The notes under the pieces were generated by a model. The model did no database searches. It saw only the letters and a list, made by a program, of their open reading frames with translations, and was not told where the DNA came from. From assembly GCF_006636215.1 (NCBI RefSeq), contig NZ_VIFM01000006.1, forward strand, positions 47,117 through 111,116: DNA of 64,000 nt, read 5' to 3'. Source of the DNA: Myxococcus llanfairpwllgwyngyllgogerychwyrndrobwllllantysiliogogogochensis (GTDB taxonomy: Bacteria; Myxococcota; Myxococcia; Myxococcales; Myxococcaceae). The position numbers and the translations under genes are program-made. This document shows, one piece after another, positions 10,550 through 19,663 of this stretch (positions are counted from its first letter, which is position 1; each line of letters opens with the position of its first letter).

Positions 10550-13500
10550 ATGAGTGTTCTGCCAGGAGTAGACCTCAATGACCCGTTGCCAGGTCGCGTC
10601 TTCAAGCTGCTCGCGGCACGTCGATTTGGGGACCCGCTCCTGAGCGAAGCCAACCGAGCGCGAGCGCTCGCGGCCATGCTTCAGCACCCCGATTGGGGCG
10701 GCCTTCCTTCCAACCTCAGGCTCAGTGACACGACGCAAGCGGTGTTGGATGCCGCTCGCGAAATTTCCGGCAGCCCGGCGGTGACGCCGCTTCACGTGCT
10801 GGCGGGATTCCTTCATGTGGGGGCCCGCGTCCGGGATACCTCGGCGAGCTACATCTATCACCTGGCTGACTCGCTTCCGGGGCTGGAGCGATGGATGAAC
10901 GTCTCAGGCCCACGGGGAGAAGGAGGGGCGGTGGACCTGTCGCACCCGACCCTGGTTCCCTTGCTCAGGGCCGCCCGTGTCTACGCCCAGTTCACGGGAA
11001 CGCATCCAAGAGAAGTCCACGCCCGCCATCTCGCGGGAGCGCTCCTGGCCCCCGCACCTCAAGGTTTCTCTCCACTCGAACTGGAGCTGGCGGGGAGCAT
11101 GGGCTCCGAGAAGGCAGCCTCCGAGGTGCTCCACAGCCTGCGCCAGGGACTCGTCATGTTCCTGGACGGTGGCGAGCAACGGCACGATCCACCAGCGACC
11201 TGGCGCATCGTCTTCAGCCTTCCGCGCCTGCTCTCCTTGCTTCCACCCGAGGAGCCCACGACAGGAGCGTCCCCTTCCATCCACGAGAGCCCGCTCCCTG
11301 AAACGCAGGGACCGCAGGCCCCCACGGGGGCAGAGGGCCCGGCTGAACACGCCGCCCCGCCAAACGATGGCGCAGGACTTGCCTCGTCGATTGGCTCGGA
11401 CTTCCTGCTGGAGCCAGTCGGCGGGATTCGCTCCGACGTCGTGGATGGAGTGGACCTCGCGGACCGGCTGAACATCGAGCCCGATGTGAGCGCCCTGGCG
11501 TCCATCATCGCCGCGCGCTCGGTCGAGCCTCCCCTGGCCATTGGGCTCTTCGGTGATTGGGGCACGGGCAAGAGCTTCTTCATGTCGAAGATGGAGAAGC
11601 GGCTCCGGATGATCTGCGCCCAGGAGCCCCCCGTGCAGGACGCGGCTGGGAATCTCTACTACTTCCGTCACATCGCGCAGATTCGCTTCAATGCCTGGCA
11701 CTACTCCGATGGAAACCTCTGGGCGAGCCTGATGGCGCGTCTCTTCGAGGGACTGTCACGCTATGGCATGGAGAACGGGCGCGCGGATGTGGAGGAGAAA
11801 CTCCGGGCTCAGCTCCGCAGTGCGGAAGTCGTCCTCGGTGACGCCCAGGGACGAATCACCGTCGCCCAGGCCCGGCGCCAGCAGGCCGAGCAGCACGCCC
11901 GTGACGTGCATCAGCGACAGCGCCAGTTGGAGGCGACCTTCCTTCGAGGCGTGGGCAAGGGAGTGCTCGACAAGGTCAAGGATCAGCTCTCCGAGCAGAT
12001 CGCCGCGAGGTGGCCCGAGTTCGGCCCGAAGGAGTTGCTGAAGTGGCATGACCAGCTTCACCAGGGTTGGGGACGCTTCACCGAACTCTGGGCCTGGGTC
12101 CGACAGGGCGGACGCGCCCGTGCGGCGTTGCTCATCTTCGCCGCGCTCGTCACCACGGTGGGACCGTTCGCCCTCGCCACGCTGTTCGGCTCGGAATTCT
12201 GGGGCAAGGTGGTCAGCGCCGTAGGCGGGCTGCTGACGTCCCTGGCGGGGTGGAGCGCCTTCCTCCTTCCCAAGGTGAACAAGGTCTTCGCCGCGCTCGA
12301 TGCCGCACGGAAGGACCTCGACACGATAGACGCCACGCTCGTCAAGGACGTGCAGACGAAGCTGGGTGAGCTCGAGAAAGAGGAGGCCAGTGCCCAGGAG
12401 GTCGCGCGCAAGGCGAGCGTGGAGGTCGAGCGCCTCAAGACCGACCTGGCCAAGGCTCATCCCACGCAGCGACTGCGCGACTTCCTCTCCGACCGGGACC
12501 AGAGTGGTGACTACCGGCAGCACCTGGGACTCATCTCCCTGATACGCAACGACCTCTCCGCGCTGAGCGACTTGCTCGGAAGCGCGCGAGACACCCAGAG
12601 CGCCGGGTTGCCGGCCGTCGACCGCATCGTGCTCTACATCGACGACCTCGACCGCTGCCCCGAGGAGCGCATCGTCCAGGTGCTGGAGGCCGTGCATCTC
12701 CTGCTCGCCTTCCCACTCTTCGTCGTGGTCGTGGGGGTGGATTCTCGTTGGCTGCTGCATGCCTTGAAGAAGCGCTTCGAGGCCTTCTCGTCGGAGGACG
12801 CCGCGACGCCGCAGGCGTATCTCGAGAAGATTTTTCAAATCCCCTTCACGCTTCATCGCATGGAGGCGGATGGGTTCGGACAGCTCATCGACTTTCTCCT
12901 GCCCACCGCGACGAAAAGCCAGGGAACAGCCCCTCCGGCCCACGTGACGCCGTCCACGAGCCCCCTCGCGGTGTCGCCCGAGGCGCCAGCGCGGCCTCCC
13001 GTGCCGCCCATGCAGGGGCCACAGCGGGACGTTCATCCCACGGCTGGGGGCACGAGCAAGCAGCCCGCCGTGGTGACACCGAAGCCGATGCTGAAGTTGC
13101 GGCCCAGGCTGCTCCAGCTTTCCCCCACGGAAGTCGCGGTCATCAAGCGCATGTGGCGGCTCATTCCCACACCCCGCGCGACCAACCGGCTTGCGAACTG
13201 CTACCGACTCCTGCGCGTGCGCCTCTCGGAGTCACGCGAGGCCGCGTTCCTTGGCAAGGCAGGCCCCGCGGAGTACCCGTTGGTGGTCACCTTGCTGGCA
13301 ATGATGATCGGCTTCCCCGAGGAGTTCTCGCACGTCCTGCAACGGGCGAAGGACCCAGGGCTGACCCAGAAGAACTGGGGCGAGCTCAGGGACTTGTTCG
13401 CAAGCGATACCCGGCTTGCCCAGCTCGCGCGGACCCTGGCGCAGCTCGACCTGGAGAAGTCAGTCGATTCACTCCCCATCGAGTCCATCCGCTACTGGCT

Positions 13501-13690
13501 TGGGGTCGTCTGCCGCTTCTCCTTCCATCTGCGCGATGAGCTGCCAGACACGGGCAAGTCGGCCACGCAGGTGCTCGCGGACGCAACGGCCACATTTGCC
13601 CGGGAGACCCCGCTGCCAGGTCAGAAGGGGGCGCCACCCACGCCGCCGCCTCGCCCGACAGGCACGCCTCACGATGAACCGAAGGCGTGA
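10550..13690 (+). CDS. KAP-family P-loop NTPase with ClpN-like N-terminus
   Basis: A 1046-residue STAND-like ATPase. Walker A is in GLFGDWGTGKS (about 331-341) and Walker B in IVLYIDDLDRCP (about 692-703), the classic KAP signature. A long charged coiled coil (about 430-490) precedes a pair of hydrophobic helices (522-575) inserted between the two Walker motifs, as in membrane-anchored KAP proteins. Residues 1-90 (LLAARRFGDP... TPLHVLAGFLHVG) resemble a Clp-N repeat, which would give a peptide-binding module. Residues 770-835 are a Pro/Ala-rich linker. The ATG at 10550 follows a GGGGGG stretch. KAP NTPases are often encoded in defence or mobile regions; with no toxin or nuclease beside it, a defence role here is only a hypothesis. 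Confidence 0.9.
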   Translation: MSVLPGVDLNDPLPGRVFKLLAARRFGDPLLSEANRARALAAMLQHPDWGGLPSNLRLSDTTQAVLDAAREISGSPAVTPLHVLAGFLHVGARVRDTSASYIYHLADSLPGLERWMNVSGPRGEGGAVDLSHPTLVPLLRAARVYAQFTGTHPREVHARHLAGALLAPAPQGFSPLELELAGSMGSEKAASEVLHSLRQGLVMFLDGGEQRHDPPATWRIVFSLPRLLSLLPPEEPTTGASPSIHESPLPETQGPQAPTGAEGPAEHAAPPNDGAGLASSIGSDFLLEPVGGIRSDVVDGVDLADRLNIEPDVSALASIIAARSVEPPLAIGLFGDWGTGKSFFMSKMEKRLRMICAQEPPVQDAAGNLYYFRHIAQIRFNAWHYSDGNLWASLMARLFEGLSRYGMENGRADVEEKLRAQLRSAEVVLGDAQGRITVAQARRQQAEQHARDVHQRQRQLEATFLRGVGKGVLDKVKDQLSEQIAARWPEFGPKELLKWHDQLHQGWGRFTELWAWVRQGGRARAALLIFAALVTTVGPFALATLFGSEFWGKVVSAVGGLLTSLAGWSAFLLPKVNKVFAALDAARKDLDTIDATLVKDVQTKLGELEKEEASAQEVARKASVEVERLKTDLAKAHPTQRLRDFLSDRDQSGDYRQHLGLISLIRNDLSALSDLLGSARDTQSAGLPAVDRIVLYIDDLDRCPEERIVQVLEAVHLLLAFPLFVVVVGVDSRWLLHALKKRFEAFSSEDAATPQAYLEKIFQIPFTLHRMEADGFGQLIDFLLPTATKSQGTAPPAHVTPSTSPLAVSPEAPARPPVPPMQGPQRDVHPTAGGTSKQPAVVTPKPMLKLRPRLLQLSPTEVAVIKRMWRLIPTPRATNRLANCYRLLRVRLSESREAAFLGKAGPAEYPLVVTLLAMMIGFPEEFSHVLQRAKDPGLTQKNWGELRDLFASDTRLAQLARTLAQLDLEKSVDSLPIESIRYWLGVVCRFSFHLRDELPDTGKSATQVLADATATFARETPLPGQKGAPPTPPPRPTGTPHDEPKA

Positions 13691-13816
13691 GCACGTCCCA
13701 GTCCGTCCTGTCCACTGAGGCAGGACGCACGCGCGAAGGCGACACGCTGACAGCGCACGGGCCCCGAGCGTATCGAATGGGTCTTCGATGCGCGGGGCGG
13801 CCCACACGCACATATG

Positions 13817-13885
13817 AACTGGTCGGTTAAAAAGTGTTGACGAGGGAGACCTCGGGCTCTAGATATTTTAAACGACCGGTACATA
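13817..13885 (+). promoter_or_regulatory. Promoter with flanking inverted-repeat operators for the SDR-TetR operon
   Basis: A near-consensus promoter is visible: TTGACG at 13837-13842, a 17 bp spacer and TAGATA at 13860-13865, 34 bp before the SDR start. It is bracketed by an extended inverted repeat. AACTGGTCGGTTAAAA begins at 13817, and its reverse-complement partner, TTTTAAACGACCGGTACAT, is at 13867-13885 (13 of 15 core positions match). One element sits just upstream of -35 and the other just downstream of -10, ideal for repression by the TetR protein encoded in the operon. Confidence 0.75.
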
Positions 13886-13898
13886 AGTTGAGGCCGAC

Positions 13899-14639
13899 AT
13901 GGCGGAGTTCAGTGGCAAGGCGGCATTGGTGACGGGTGGTACGCGGGGAATCGGCGCTGCCATCGTCCGGCATCTGGCGAGGGGCGGCGCGGACGTCGCC
14001 TTCACCTATGCGAGCTCCGGGGAGAAGGCGGCCGCGCTGGTGGATGAACTCACGGCGCAGGGCCGCCGCTGCGTGGCCATCCAGGCGGACAGTGGTGACG
14101 CCCACGCGGTCCGGCAAGCCGTGGAGCGCGCGGCGTCGGAGCTGGGGCGCCTCGACATCCTGGTCAACAACGCCGGCATCTTCCCGTCCGGACCGTTTGA
14201 AGGAGTCTCCCTCGAGGAAATCGACCGGACCCTGGCGGTCCATGTCCGAGGCGTGTTCGTCGCCGCTCAAGCCGCGCTCGCCCACATGACCCACGGTGGC
14301 CGCATCATCTCCATCGGCTCGTGCTTCGCTCAGCGCGTTCCCTATGGCGGCGTCACGCTCTACGCGATGAGCAAGTCCGCGCTGGTGGGCCTCACGAAGG
14401 GCCTGGCGCGGGAAGTCGGTGAGCGAGGCATCACCGTGAACGTGGTCGACCCCGGGTCGACCGATACGGACATGAATCCGGCGGATGGCCCCCAGGTCTC
14501 GGCCGAGCTGGCGCTCATGGCGGTCAAGCACTTCGCTCGACCCGAGGACATCGCCGCCACCGTCGGACATCTGGCGGGCCCGAGCGGGCGCTTCATCACG
14601 GGGGCTTCTATCGCGGTCGATGGCGGCTTCACCGCGTGA
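13899..14639 (+). CDS. SDR-family oxidoreductase (FabG-like)
   Basis: A 246-residue classical short-chain dehydrogenase. It has TGGTRGIG near residues 12-19, NNAG, an active-site Ser in SIGSCF, YAMSK as the intact Tyr-x3-Lys, and a C-terminal VDGGFTA. An NADP-type basic residue (Arg) lies in the glycine motif. It is the first gene of a two-gene operon; the TetR gene follows within 20 bp, or overlaps it if a GTG start is used. This pairing usually marks a ligand-inducible oxidoreductase that detoxifies or reduces a small carbonyl compound. The substrate is unknown. Confidence 0.93.
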   Translation: MAEFSGKAALVTGGTRGIGAAIVRHLARGGADVAFTYASSGEKAAALVDELTAQGRRCVAIQADSGDAHAVRQAVERAASELGRLDILVNNAGIFPSGPFEGVSLEEIDRTLAVHVRGVFVAAQAALAHMTHGGRIISIGSCFAQRVPYGGVTLYAMSKSALVGLTKGLAREVGERGITVNVVDPGSTDTDMNPADGPQVSAELALMAVKHFARPEDIAATVGHLAGPSGRFITGASIAVDGGFTA

Positions 14640-14659
14640 CCCGCGTCAGCAGGCGACAG

Positions 14660-15295
14660 ATGACGACGAAGAAGGCGAAGAAGCAGAAGCCCGTCTCCGT
14701 GATGGGGCGGCCCCGAGGGTTCGACCGCGACGAGGCGCTCGTCGAGGCCATGCGTGTCTTCTGGGCACGTGGCTACGAAGGCACGTCCATCCAGGACCTC
14801 GTCGAGGCGATGGGCGTCAACAAGCCCAGCCTCTATTCCATCTTCGGCTGCAAGGAGGAACTCTTCCGTGAAGCCGTCGAACTCTATGACCGGACCGAAG
14901 GCATCCATGTCTCGCGCAGCCTGGAGGAAGCGACCTCCGCGCGCGAGGCGGTGGAGGACATGCTGCGCGCCAATGCACGGGCCTATACGGCCGCCGACAA
15001 GCCACGCGGGTGCATGATTGTCCTGGCGTCGCTGTTGGGTGCGCCGGAGAACGAGGCGGTGCGGACCTTCCTCGCGGAGAACCGCCTGAGCGGTGAGCGC
15101 GCGTTGAAGCGCCGGCTTCAGCGGGGAGTCGCCAACGGAGAGCTTCCCAAGTCCACTCCCGTGGAGAAGCTCGCCGCGTTCTACACCACGGTGCTCGAGG
15201 GCCTGTCCATCCAGGCCCGCGATGGTGCTTCCGTCGAGAAGCTGACCGCCATCATCGATGCCGCGATGCTCGCGTGGCCACCTGTCGCCGGTTGA
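14660..15295 (+). CDS. TetR/AcrR-family transcriptional regulator
   Basis: A 211-residue regulator. The N-terminal HTH reads [20 protein letters not shown] followed by [23 protein letters not shown], typical of TetR proteins. The C-terminal part is an all-helical ligand domain with a Cys at about 115 (PRGCMIV), a pattern common in the TetR_C clade regulating SDR genes. I take the ATG at 14660. An in-frame GTG at 14636 would overlap the SDR stop and couple translation. It is cotranscribed with the SDR gene and most likely binds the inverted repeats at 13817-13885 (inference). Confidence 0.92.
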   Translation: MTTKKAKKQKPVSVMGRPRGFDRDEALVEAMRVFWARGYEGTSIQDLVEAMGVNKPSLYSIFGCKEELFREAVELYDRTEGIHVSRSLEEATSAREAVEDMLRANARAYTAADKPRGCMIVLASLLGAPENEAVRTFLAENRLSGERALKRRLQRGVANGELPKSTPVEKLAAFYTTVLEGLSIQARDGASVEKLTAIIDAAMLAWPPVAG

Positions 15296-15388
15296 GCTGT
15301 CATCAACGAGCCAGGCCCCGCCGACTCTCGCCCCCTTGGGCAGTTCATCCGCGCGGGCTCGTAGGTGCCGAGGCGGAAGCGGGGGCCT

Positions 15389-17491
15389 TTAGCGGTTCTG
15401 GATGACGAGTCGCGCTTCGTCCCAGACGAGCCCATGACGCAGCAAGGTCTCCGAGAGTGGTGCTCCCGCGGGCGGAGGATGCGCCAGGGTGTCGAAGTGG
15501 AGGAGTCGGAGGGTGCGGTCGGAGGACGCCGAGGCCAGCACGGACATCCCAGGTGAGAAGGCCACCGCCGAGACAAAGCCCTGTTGGCCTCGGACGCTGC
15601 CCAGCAAGTCCCCGCTGGGAAGGCTCCAGACCTTCACCCGCATGTCCATGCCGCCGGAGGCCAGGAACCTGCCATCGGGCGACACGCTCAGCGACAGCAC
15701 GCCCACGGCGCCCTCATCCATGCTCTTCAGCAGGAGGCCATCGCTGGCGTTCCAGAGCCGGATGGGCTGCTTCATCCCCGCCGTCACCAGGTGGTTGTCG
15801 CCCGGCGTGAAGGCCAGGGCGCGGACGCGGTCTCCGACGTCCCACTGGCGCAGGGGCTGGCGCCGCGCCAGGTCCCAGAGACGCACGACCTTGTCCGCGC
15901 CTCCGGAGGCAAGTCGCGTCCCAGTCGAGTCGATGGCCAGGGCCCAGAGCTTCCCCGTGTGCCCGACGAGTCGCCCGAGCTGCGCGCCGTCCGGCACCGA
16001 CCACAAGGAGACGTCCCGCTCATCGCCCACGGCGAGGACCTTCCCGTCCGGACTGAAGGCGAGCGCCCGCACCGAGCCTTTCACCGTGGGCAGCTCACGG
16101 AGCTGCAGGCCCGTGGCGGCTTCGAGCAAGCGCACCTGTCCCGTCAGTGTGCCCGCCGCGAGAAGCCGACGGTCCGGGCTCGACGCGAGCGAGACCACCG
16201 CCTCCGCGCGCTCTGCTCGTGATGCGGGGGCGCTCCTGTCCGCGAGGTTCCAGCGGCGCACGCCGTCCTCCGCCCCGGTGAGGAGTTCCTGCTCCTGGGT
16301 GAAGGCCAGCGCTTCCACCCAGGCCTCGTGACCTCGAAGCAGGACCTCGGCGGGTGAGGCGGGCCGGGCCCAGACATGCAGCGCTCCATCCATTCCCCCG
16401 GACGCGAAGGTGCGTCCATCCGGCGACAAGGCGATGCACGCCACGGCGGCGCGGTGGGCATCCAGGCGCTCCAGCAGCTCGCCGCTGCGCGCATCGAAGA
16501 GCTGCACGCGCCCATCCCAGCCCGCCTGGACGACGAGTCGGAACAGGGGGTCGATGGCTGTCGTCGAGATGTCGGCCTGAATCCTCAACACGTCGACGAG
16601 CTGCCCGGACCGGGGATTCCAGAAGCGGATGGAATGGTCCGAGGCCGCCGACATGGCGAGGCTTCCATCGGCGGAGAAGGCGGCCGACACCACCATCTCC
16701 TCATGGCCGGTGAGGCGATGGAGCGCCTCGCGGGTCTCCAGGTCCCAGACGCGAGCGGTCTTGTCCATGCTCGTCGACAGCAGCAACCGGCCGTCACCCG
16801 AGAAGGCCACGGCGACGGCATACGCGTCGTGCTCGAAACGCAGTTGCTCCGTGCCTGTCCCCACGTCCCAGACGCGCACGGTCTTGTCCAATCCGCATGA
16901 CGCGAGCTGGTTCCCGCTGGGGGCGAAGGCCAGTCCCCGCACGACATCGGTGTGTCCCTGGAAGACGGCCACCTGCTGGCCCTTGCGAACATCCCAGAGG
17001 CGAATCTCTCCCGGTCGTCCGGCGGAGGCCAGCAGGCGGCCGTCCGGAGAGAACGCGACGGCGTGCACCTCCGCCGCATGGCCCTTCAGCTCCGCCACCG
17101 GCTCACCGCTGGCCGTGTTCCAGAGACGGATGACGGCGTCGAAGCCCGCGGAGGCCAGCAGCTTCCCGTCCGGCGAGAAGGCCGCCGCGAGCACGGAGCC
17201 CTCTGTCTTCGTCGTCCAGAGCTGGCGGGAGGCCCGGTCCGTTGCCCACCCCAAGCCCCATCGCGCATCGGCGGAGTCCTGTGTCGCCCGAGCCACGGAG
17301 AAGTAGCCCACGGCGAGCCCCCACTGTCGGGACTCGAGGGCTGTGTCCCCCTTCGCCAGATACACGCGTGCGCGGAGGTCCTGCTCGGTCGGGGAGGGTT
17401 GAAGGACCTCGGCCTGGCGGAGGGCGGGGCGAGCCGCACAGGAGGTGAGTACCCACGCCAGAATCACCAGTCGCCAGCTCGGTCCGCGCAT
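15389..17491 (-). CDS. WD40-repeat lipoprotein
   Basis: A 700-residue protein with a lipoprotein signal (MRGPSWRLVILAWVLTSCAA, Cys at 18). A short helical segment (about 30-85, YLAKGDTALESRQW, TPR-like) follows, then about 14 WD40 repeats with regular SPDGKLLASAG and VRLWD motifs. That number fits two seven-bladed propellers. It probably acts as an envelope protein scaffold. WD40 proteins are abundant in myxobacteria, often beside Ser/Thr kinases, but no kinase is adjacent here. Neighbours are the convergent TetR gene on the left and a divergent small membrane-protein gene on the right. Confidence 0.93.
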   Translation of the reverse strand: MRGPSWRLVILAWVLTSCAARPALRQAEVLQPSPTEQDLRARVYLAKGDTALESRQWGLAVGYFSVARATQDSADARWGLGWATDRASRQLWTTKTEGSVLAAAFSPDGKLLASAGFDAVIRLWNTASGEPVAELKGHAAEVHAVAFSPDGRLLASAGRPGEIRLWDVRKGQQVAVFQGHTDVVRGLAFAPSGNQLASCGLDKTVRVWDVGTGTEQLRFEHDAYAVAVAFSGDGRLLLSTSMDKTARVWDLETREALHRLTGHEEMVVSAAFSADGSLAMSAASDHSIRFWNPRSGQLVDVLRIQADISTTAIDPLFRLVVQAGWDGRVQLFDARSGELLERLDAHRAAVACIALSPDGRTFASGGMDGALHVWARPASPAEVLLRGHEAWVEALAFTQEQELLTGAEDGVRRWNLADRSAPASRAERAEAVVSLASSPDRRLLAAGTLTGQVRLLEAATGLQLRELPTVKGSVRALAFSPDGKVLAVGDERDVSLWSVPDGAQLGRLVGHTGKLWALAIDSTGTRLASGGADKVVRLWDLARRQPLRQWDVGDRVRALAFTPGDNHLVTAGMKQPIRLWNASDGLLLKSMDEGAVGVLSLSVSPDGRFLASGGMDMRVKVWSLPSGDLLGSVRGQQGFVSAVAFSPGMSVLASASSDRTLRLLHFDTLAHPPPAGAPLSETLLRHGLVWDEARLVIQNR

Positions 17492-17611
17492 GTCTGGGCT
17501 CCTTTGTAGCGAAGCCGGCGTGCGAAGACGATTTCAAGCGCGCGTTTCCAGAGCGACGCCACTCAGACGTCGGTGGTCTTGGGTATGGCGCTTCGTTAGC
17601 GTGCGGGCCTG

Positions 17612-18196
17612 ATGCACACTCCGCCCATGCCGCCTCCGGACAACCGCCGCACGAAGTCCCCCCTCCTCATCGCCGCAGGAGTGGGGCTGCTCGTCGTCCT
17701 GGGCCTCGCGATGATGCTTCTCCGTGGCGGCCGGAACTTCGCGCGGACCTCGGAGGATGTCGGGGGCCTCGCGGAGCTGGCGTCCATCCAGTCACAGTTG
17801 CAGCCCTTGGACGCGTGCAGGATTGAGTATGGCGCGCGTCGTGGCGGTCGCCAGGTCTTTGGCTCCTCGGATTCGGTGAAGGTCTTCTCGTGTGCCGAGT
17901 CCAGTGAGGTCGTCGGTGTCGACGTGCCCGTCGAGCGGAGGACGGAGGGCGTCACCTTCGACATGGCCCGTCAGTCCAGGGCGGAGCCGTGGGAGGTCCT
18001 GGTCGACAAGGACCGGGTGGCGCTCCCCGCGCTCAAGGGCGCCCTGGAGCAGCTCGCGCCCCTCATCCTCGAGCAGTACCCGCCCGTGCTTCTCCGGCAG
18101 CGTGAGCAGAGAGAGGCGTACGACCGCGAGCTGAAGGCGCGGAAGGACGCGCAGCAGGCGCGCGAACAAGGCGCTCGAGACTCCTATCCGCGGTGA
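17612..18196 (+). CDS. Single-pass membrane protein of unknown function
   Basis: A 194-residue protein. A short Pro-rich cytoplasmic tail is followed by one transmembrane helix at about 18-38 (LLIAAGVGLLVVLGLAMML) and a hydrophilic domain. The C-terminal 40 residues are a highly charged helix rich in Arg, Lys and Gln. Alternative starts at 17612 or 17627 (MPPPDNRR) are equally possible. The gene is divergent from the WD40 gene and convergent with the LysR gene. I recognise no family. Confidence 0.7.
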   Translation: MHTPPMPPPDNRRTKSPLLIAAGVGLLVVLGLAMMLLRGGRNFARTSEDVGGLAELASIQSQLQPLDACRIEYGARRGGRQVFGSSDSVKVFSCAESSEVVGVDVPVERRTEGVTFDMARQSRAEPWEVLVDKDRVALPALKGALEQLAPLILEQYPPVLLRQREQREAYDRELKARKDAQQAREQGARDSYPR

Positions 18197-18239
18197 AGTG
18201 GTCGGGAGCAGGTCCCGCACCCCTCCATCCTCGGGTGGT

Positions 18240-19187
18240 TCATCGAGCGCGGCCTTCCATGTTCGGCTGAATCCCCTTTCGTGAGGCCGCCCGTGGCCGT
18301 GCCTTTCCCTGGAGGGAGAAGCGCTCGCTCAGGAGCTGGATGAAATACGTCAGCGGCGCGGAGCGCTGGCGGGAGGCGCGGGTGACGGCGCTCCAGCGGC
18401 GGCGGATTCCGCGAGGGGTGAGTCGGACCGTGTGCAGCCCGTTGCGTTGGGCCGGCAGCATCCATTCGGGCAGCGCCGTCACGCCGACGCCGCCACGCAC
18501 CAGCTCAATCAGCGCCTCGGTGAGGGGCACGGGGGAGACCCGCTGCGGCTCGAGGCCCTCGGGCCAGAACACGCGCGTGAAGATGTCGAGCTGCTCCCGA
18601 GGCGCGGCATAGGTGAGCAGGTTCTCCGACACCAGTTCCCGCGCCGTGACGTGCGCTCGTCGCGCCAGCGCGTGGCCCTCGGGGACCACCAGCATGAGCT
18701 CGTCCTCGAAGAGCGCCGTCTGCGCCAGGCGGGCCTGCCGAGGGACGTCCGTCGTCAAGGCGAGGTCCAGCTCGCCATTCAGCAGCGCCCCCAGCGGCTG
18801 GCGCGTGGCCTCCAGGACGATGCGCAGCTCGACGCGCGGGTGCTCGGCCTGCCATCGCCCGAGGATGGGCGGCAGCCAGCCATACACCGTGTAGCAACCC
18901 GTGCTGAGCCGCAGCAGGTCGTCCTGCGGGTGCGCGCGGCAGATGGCTTCGGCCTGGGCCACCTCGCTCAAGACGCGCCGCGCGGAGACGAGCAGCTTCT
19001 CGCCCGAGCCGGTCAGGAGCAGGCGGCGCTGGCGGCGCTGGAAGAGCTGCACGCCCAGGCGCTCCTCGGCATCGCGGAGCTGATGGCTCAGCGCCGAGGA
19101 CGTGAGGTGGAGCTGCCGGCTCGCGGCGGCCAGACTCCCGGTGTCGGCGACCGCGGCAATCAGCTTGAAGTGACGGAGCTCGAGCAT
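18240..19187 (-). CDS. LysR-family transcriptional regulator
   Basis: A 315-residue regulator beginning MLELRHFKLIAAVADTGSLA, the standard LysR HTH opening, with the recognition part ASRQLHLTSSALSHQL. The C-terminal effector-binding domain is complete. The start at 19187 matches family convention; an in-frame ATG at 19223 would add 12 atypical residues. It is divergent from the cupin/metallo-hydrolase operon with 110 bp between starts, the usual LysR layout. That operon is the likely target. The extra basic C-terminal tail of about 25 residues is unremarkable. Confidence 0.93.
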   Translation of the reverse strand: MLELRHFKLIAAVADTGSLAAASRQLHLTSSALSHQLRDAEERLGVQLFQRRQRRLLLTGSGEKLLVSARRVLSEVAQAEAICRAHPQDDLLRLSTGCYTVYGWLPPILGRWQAEHPRVELRIVLEATRQPLGALLNGELDLALTTDVPRQARLAQTALFEDELMLVVPEGHALARRAHVTARELVSENLLTYAAPREQLDIFTRVFWPEGLEPQRVSPVPLTEALIELVRGGVGVTALPEWMLPAQRNGLHTVRLTPRGIRRRWSAVTRASRQRSAPLTYFIQLLSERFSLQGKARPRAASRKGIQPNMEGRAR

Positions 19188-19297
19188 GCCGGGCAGTTTC
19201 ACATGAACCCTATTCAGCATCATGGAGAAATCGTTTCGCTGCGCTCATGGCCTTGGCCTCCTTAACGTTGGCGTCCCCATGCAAGGAGGGCGGACAG

Positions 19298-19663
19298 ATG
19301 CCCCACACCGACAGCTTCCCGAGCCCGCAGAGCCCTGTCGTATCCCCCTGGTCGTCCGTGCGAATCGACGACATCGAGCCCGTCATCGTCGGCCCTGGCT
19401 GCCTGCGCAGGGACCTGCCAAGCACGCGTGACGTGAGGGTCTGGGTCGTGGACATGGCTCCCGGAGCTCAGTGGCCCTCCGTGGACGTCCACGACACCGG
19501 CGAGGAGGTCTTCGTGGTGAGCGGTGAGCTCATCGAGGGAGAGCAGCGCCTGGGCCCAGGCACCTACCTGTTCTTCCCGCCCGCGAGCCATCACCAGCCG
19601 CGCACCGAGACCGGCGTGCGCCTCTTCGGCATCAATCTCGTGGCCTCCTCGGTGGCGCGATGA
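19298..19663 (+). CDS. Cupin-domain protein
   Basis: A 121-residue single-domain cupin. Motif 1 is represented by DVHDTGEEVFVVSGELIEGE and motif 2 by GTYLFFPPASHHQPRTETG, which give plausible metal-binding His/Glu residues. The ATG at 19298 is preceded by AAGGAGG, an excellent site; an upstream in-frame ATG at 19247 lacks one. It overlaps the next gene by ATGA. Its position opposite a LysR gene suggests an inducible catabolic or detoxifying function. The substrate is unknown. Confidence 0.85.
   Translation: MPHTDSFPSPQSPVVSPWSSVRIDDIEPVIVGPGCLRRDLPSTRDVRVWVVDMAPGAQWPSVDVHDTGEEVFVVSGELIEGEQRLGPGTYLFFPPASHHQPRTETGVRLFGINLVASSVAR

Noticed and set aside
15314..15388. A possible terminator between the TetR and WD40 genes (AGGCCCC and GGGGCCT).
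   Set aside because: The arms are only 7 bp and the loop would be about 60 nt, too weak to call.
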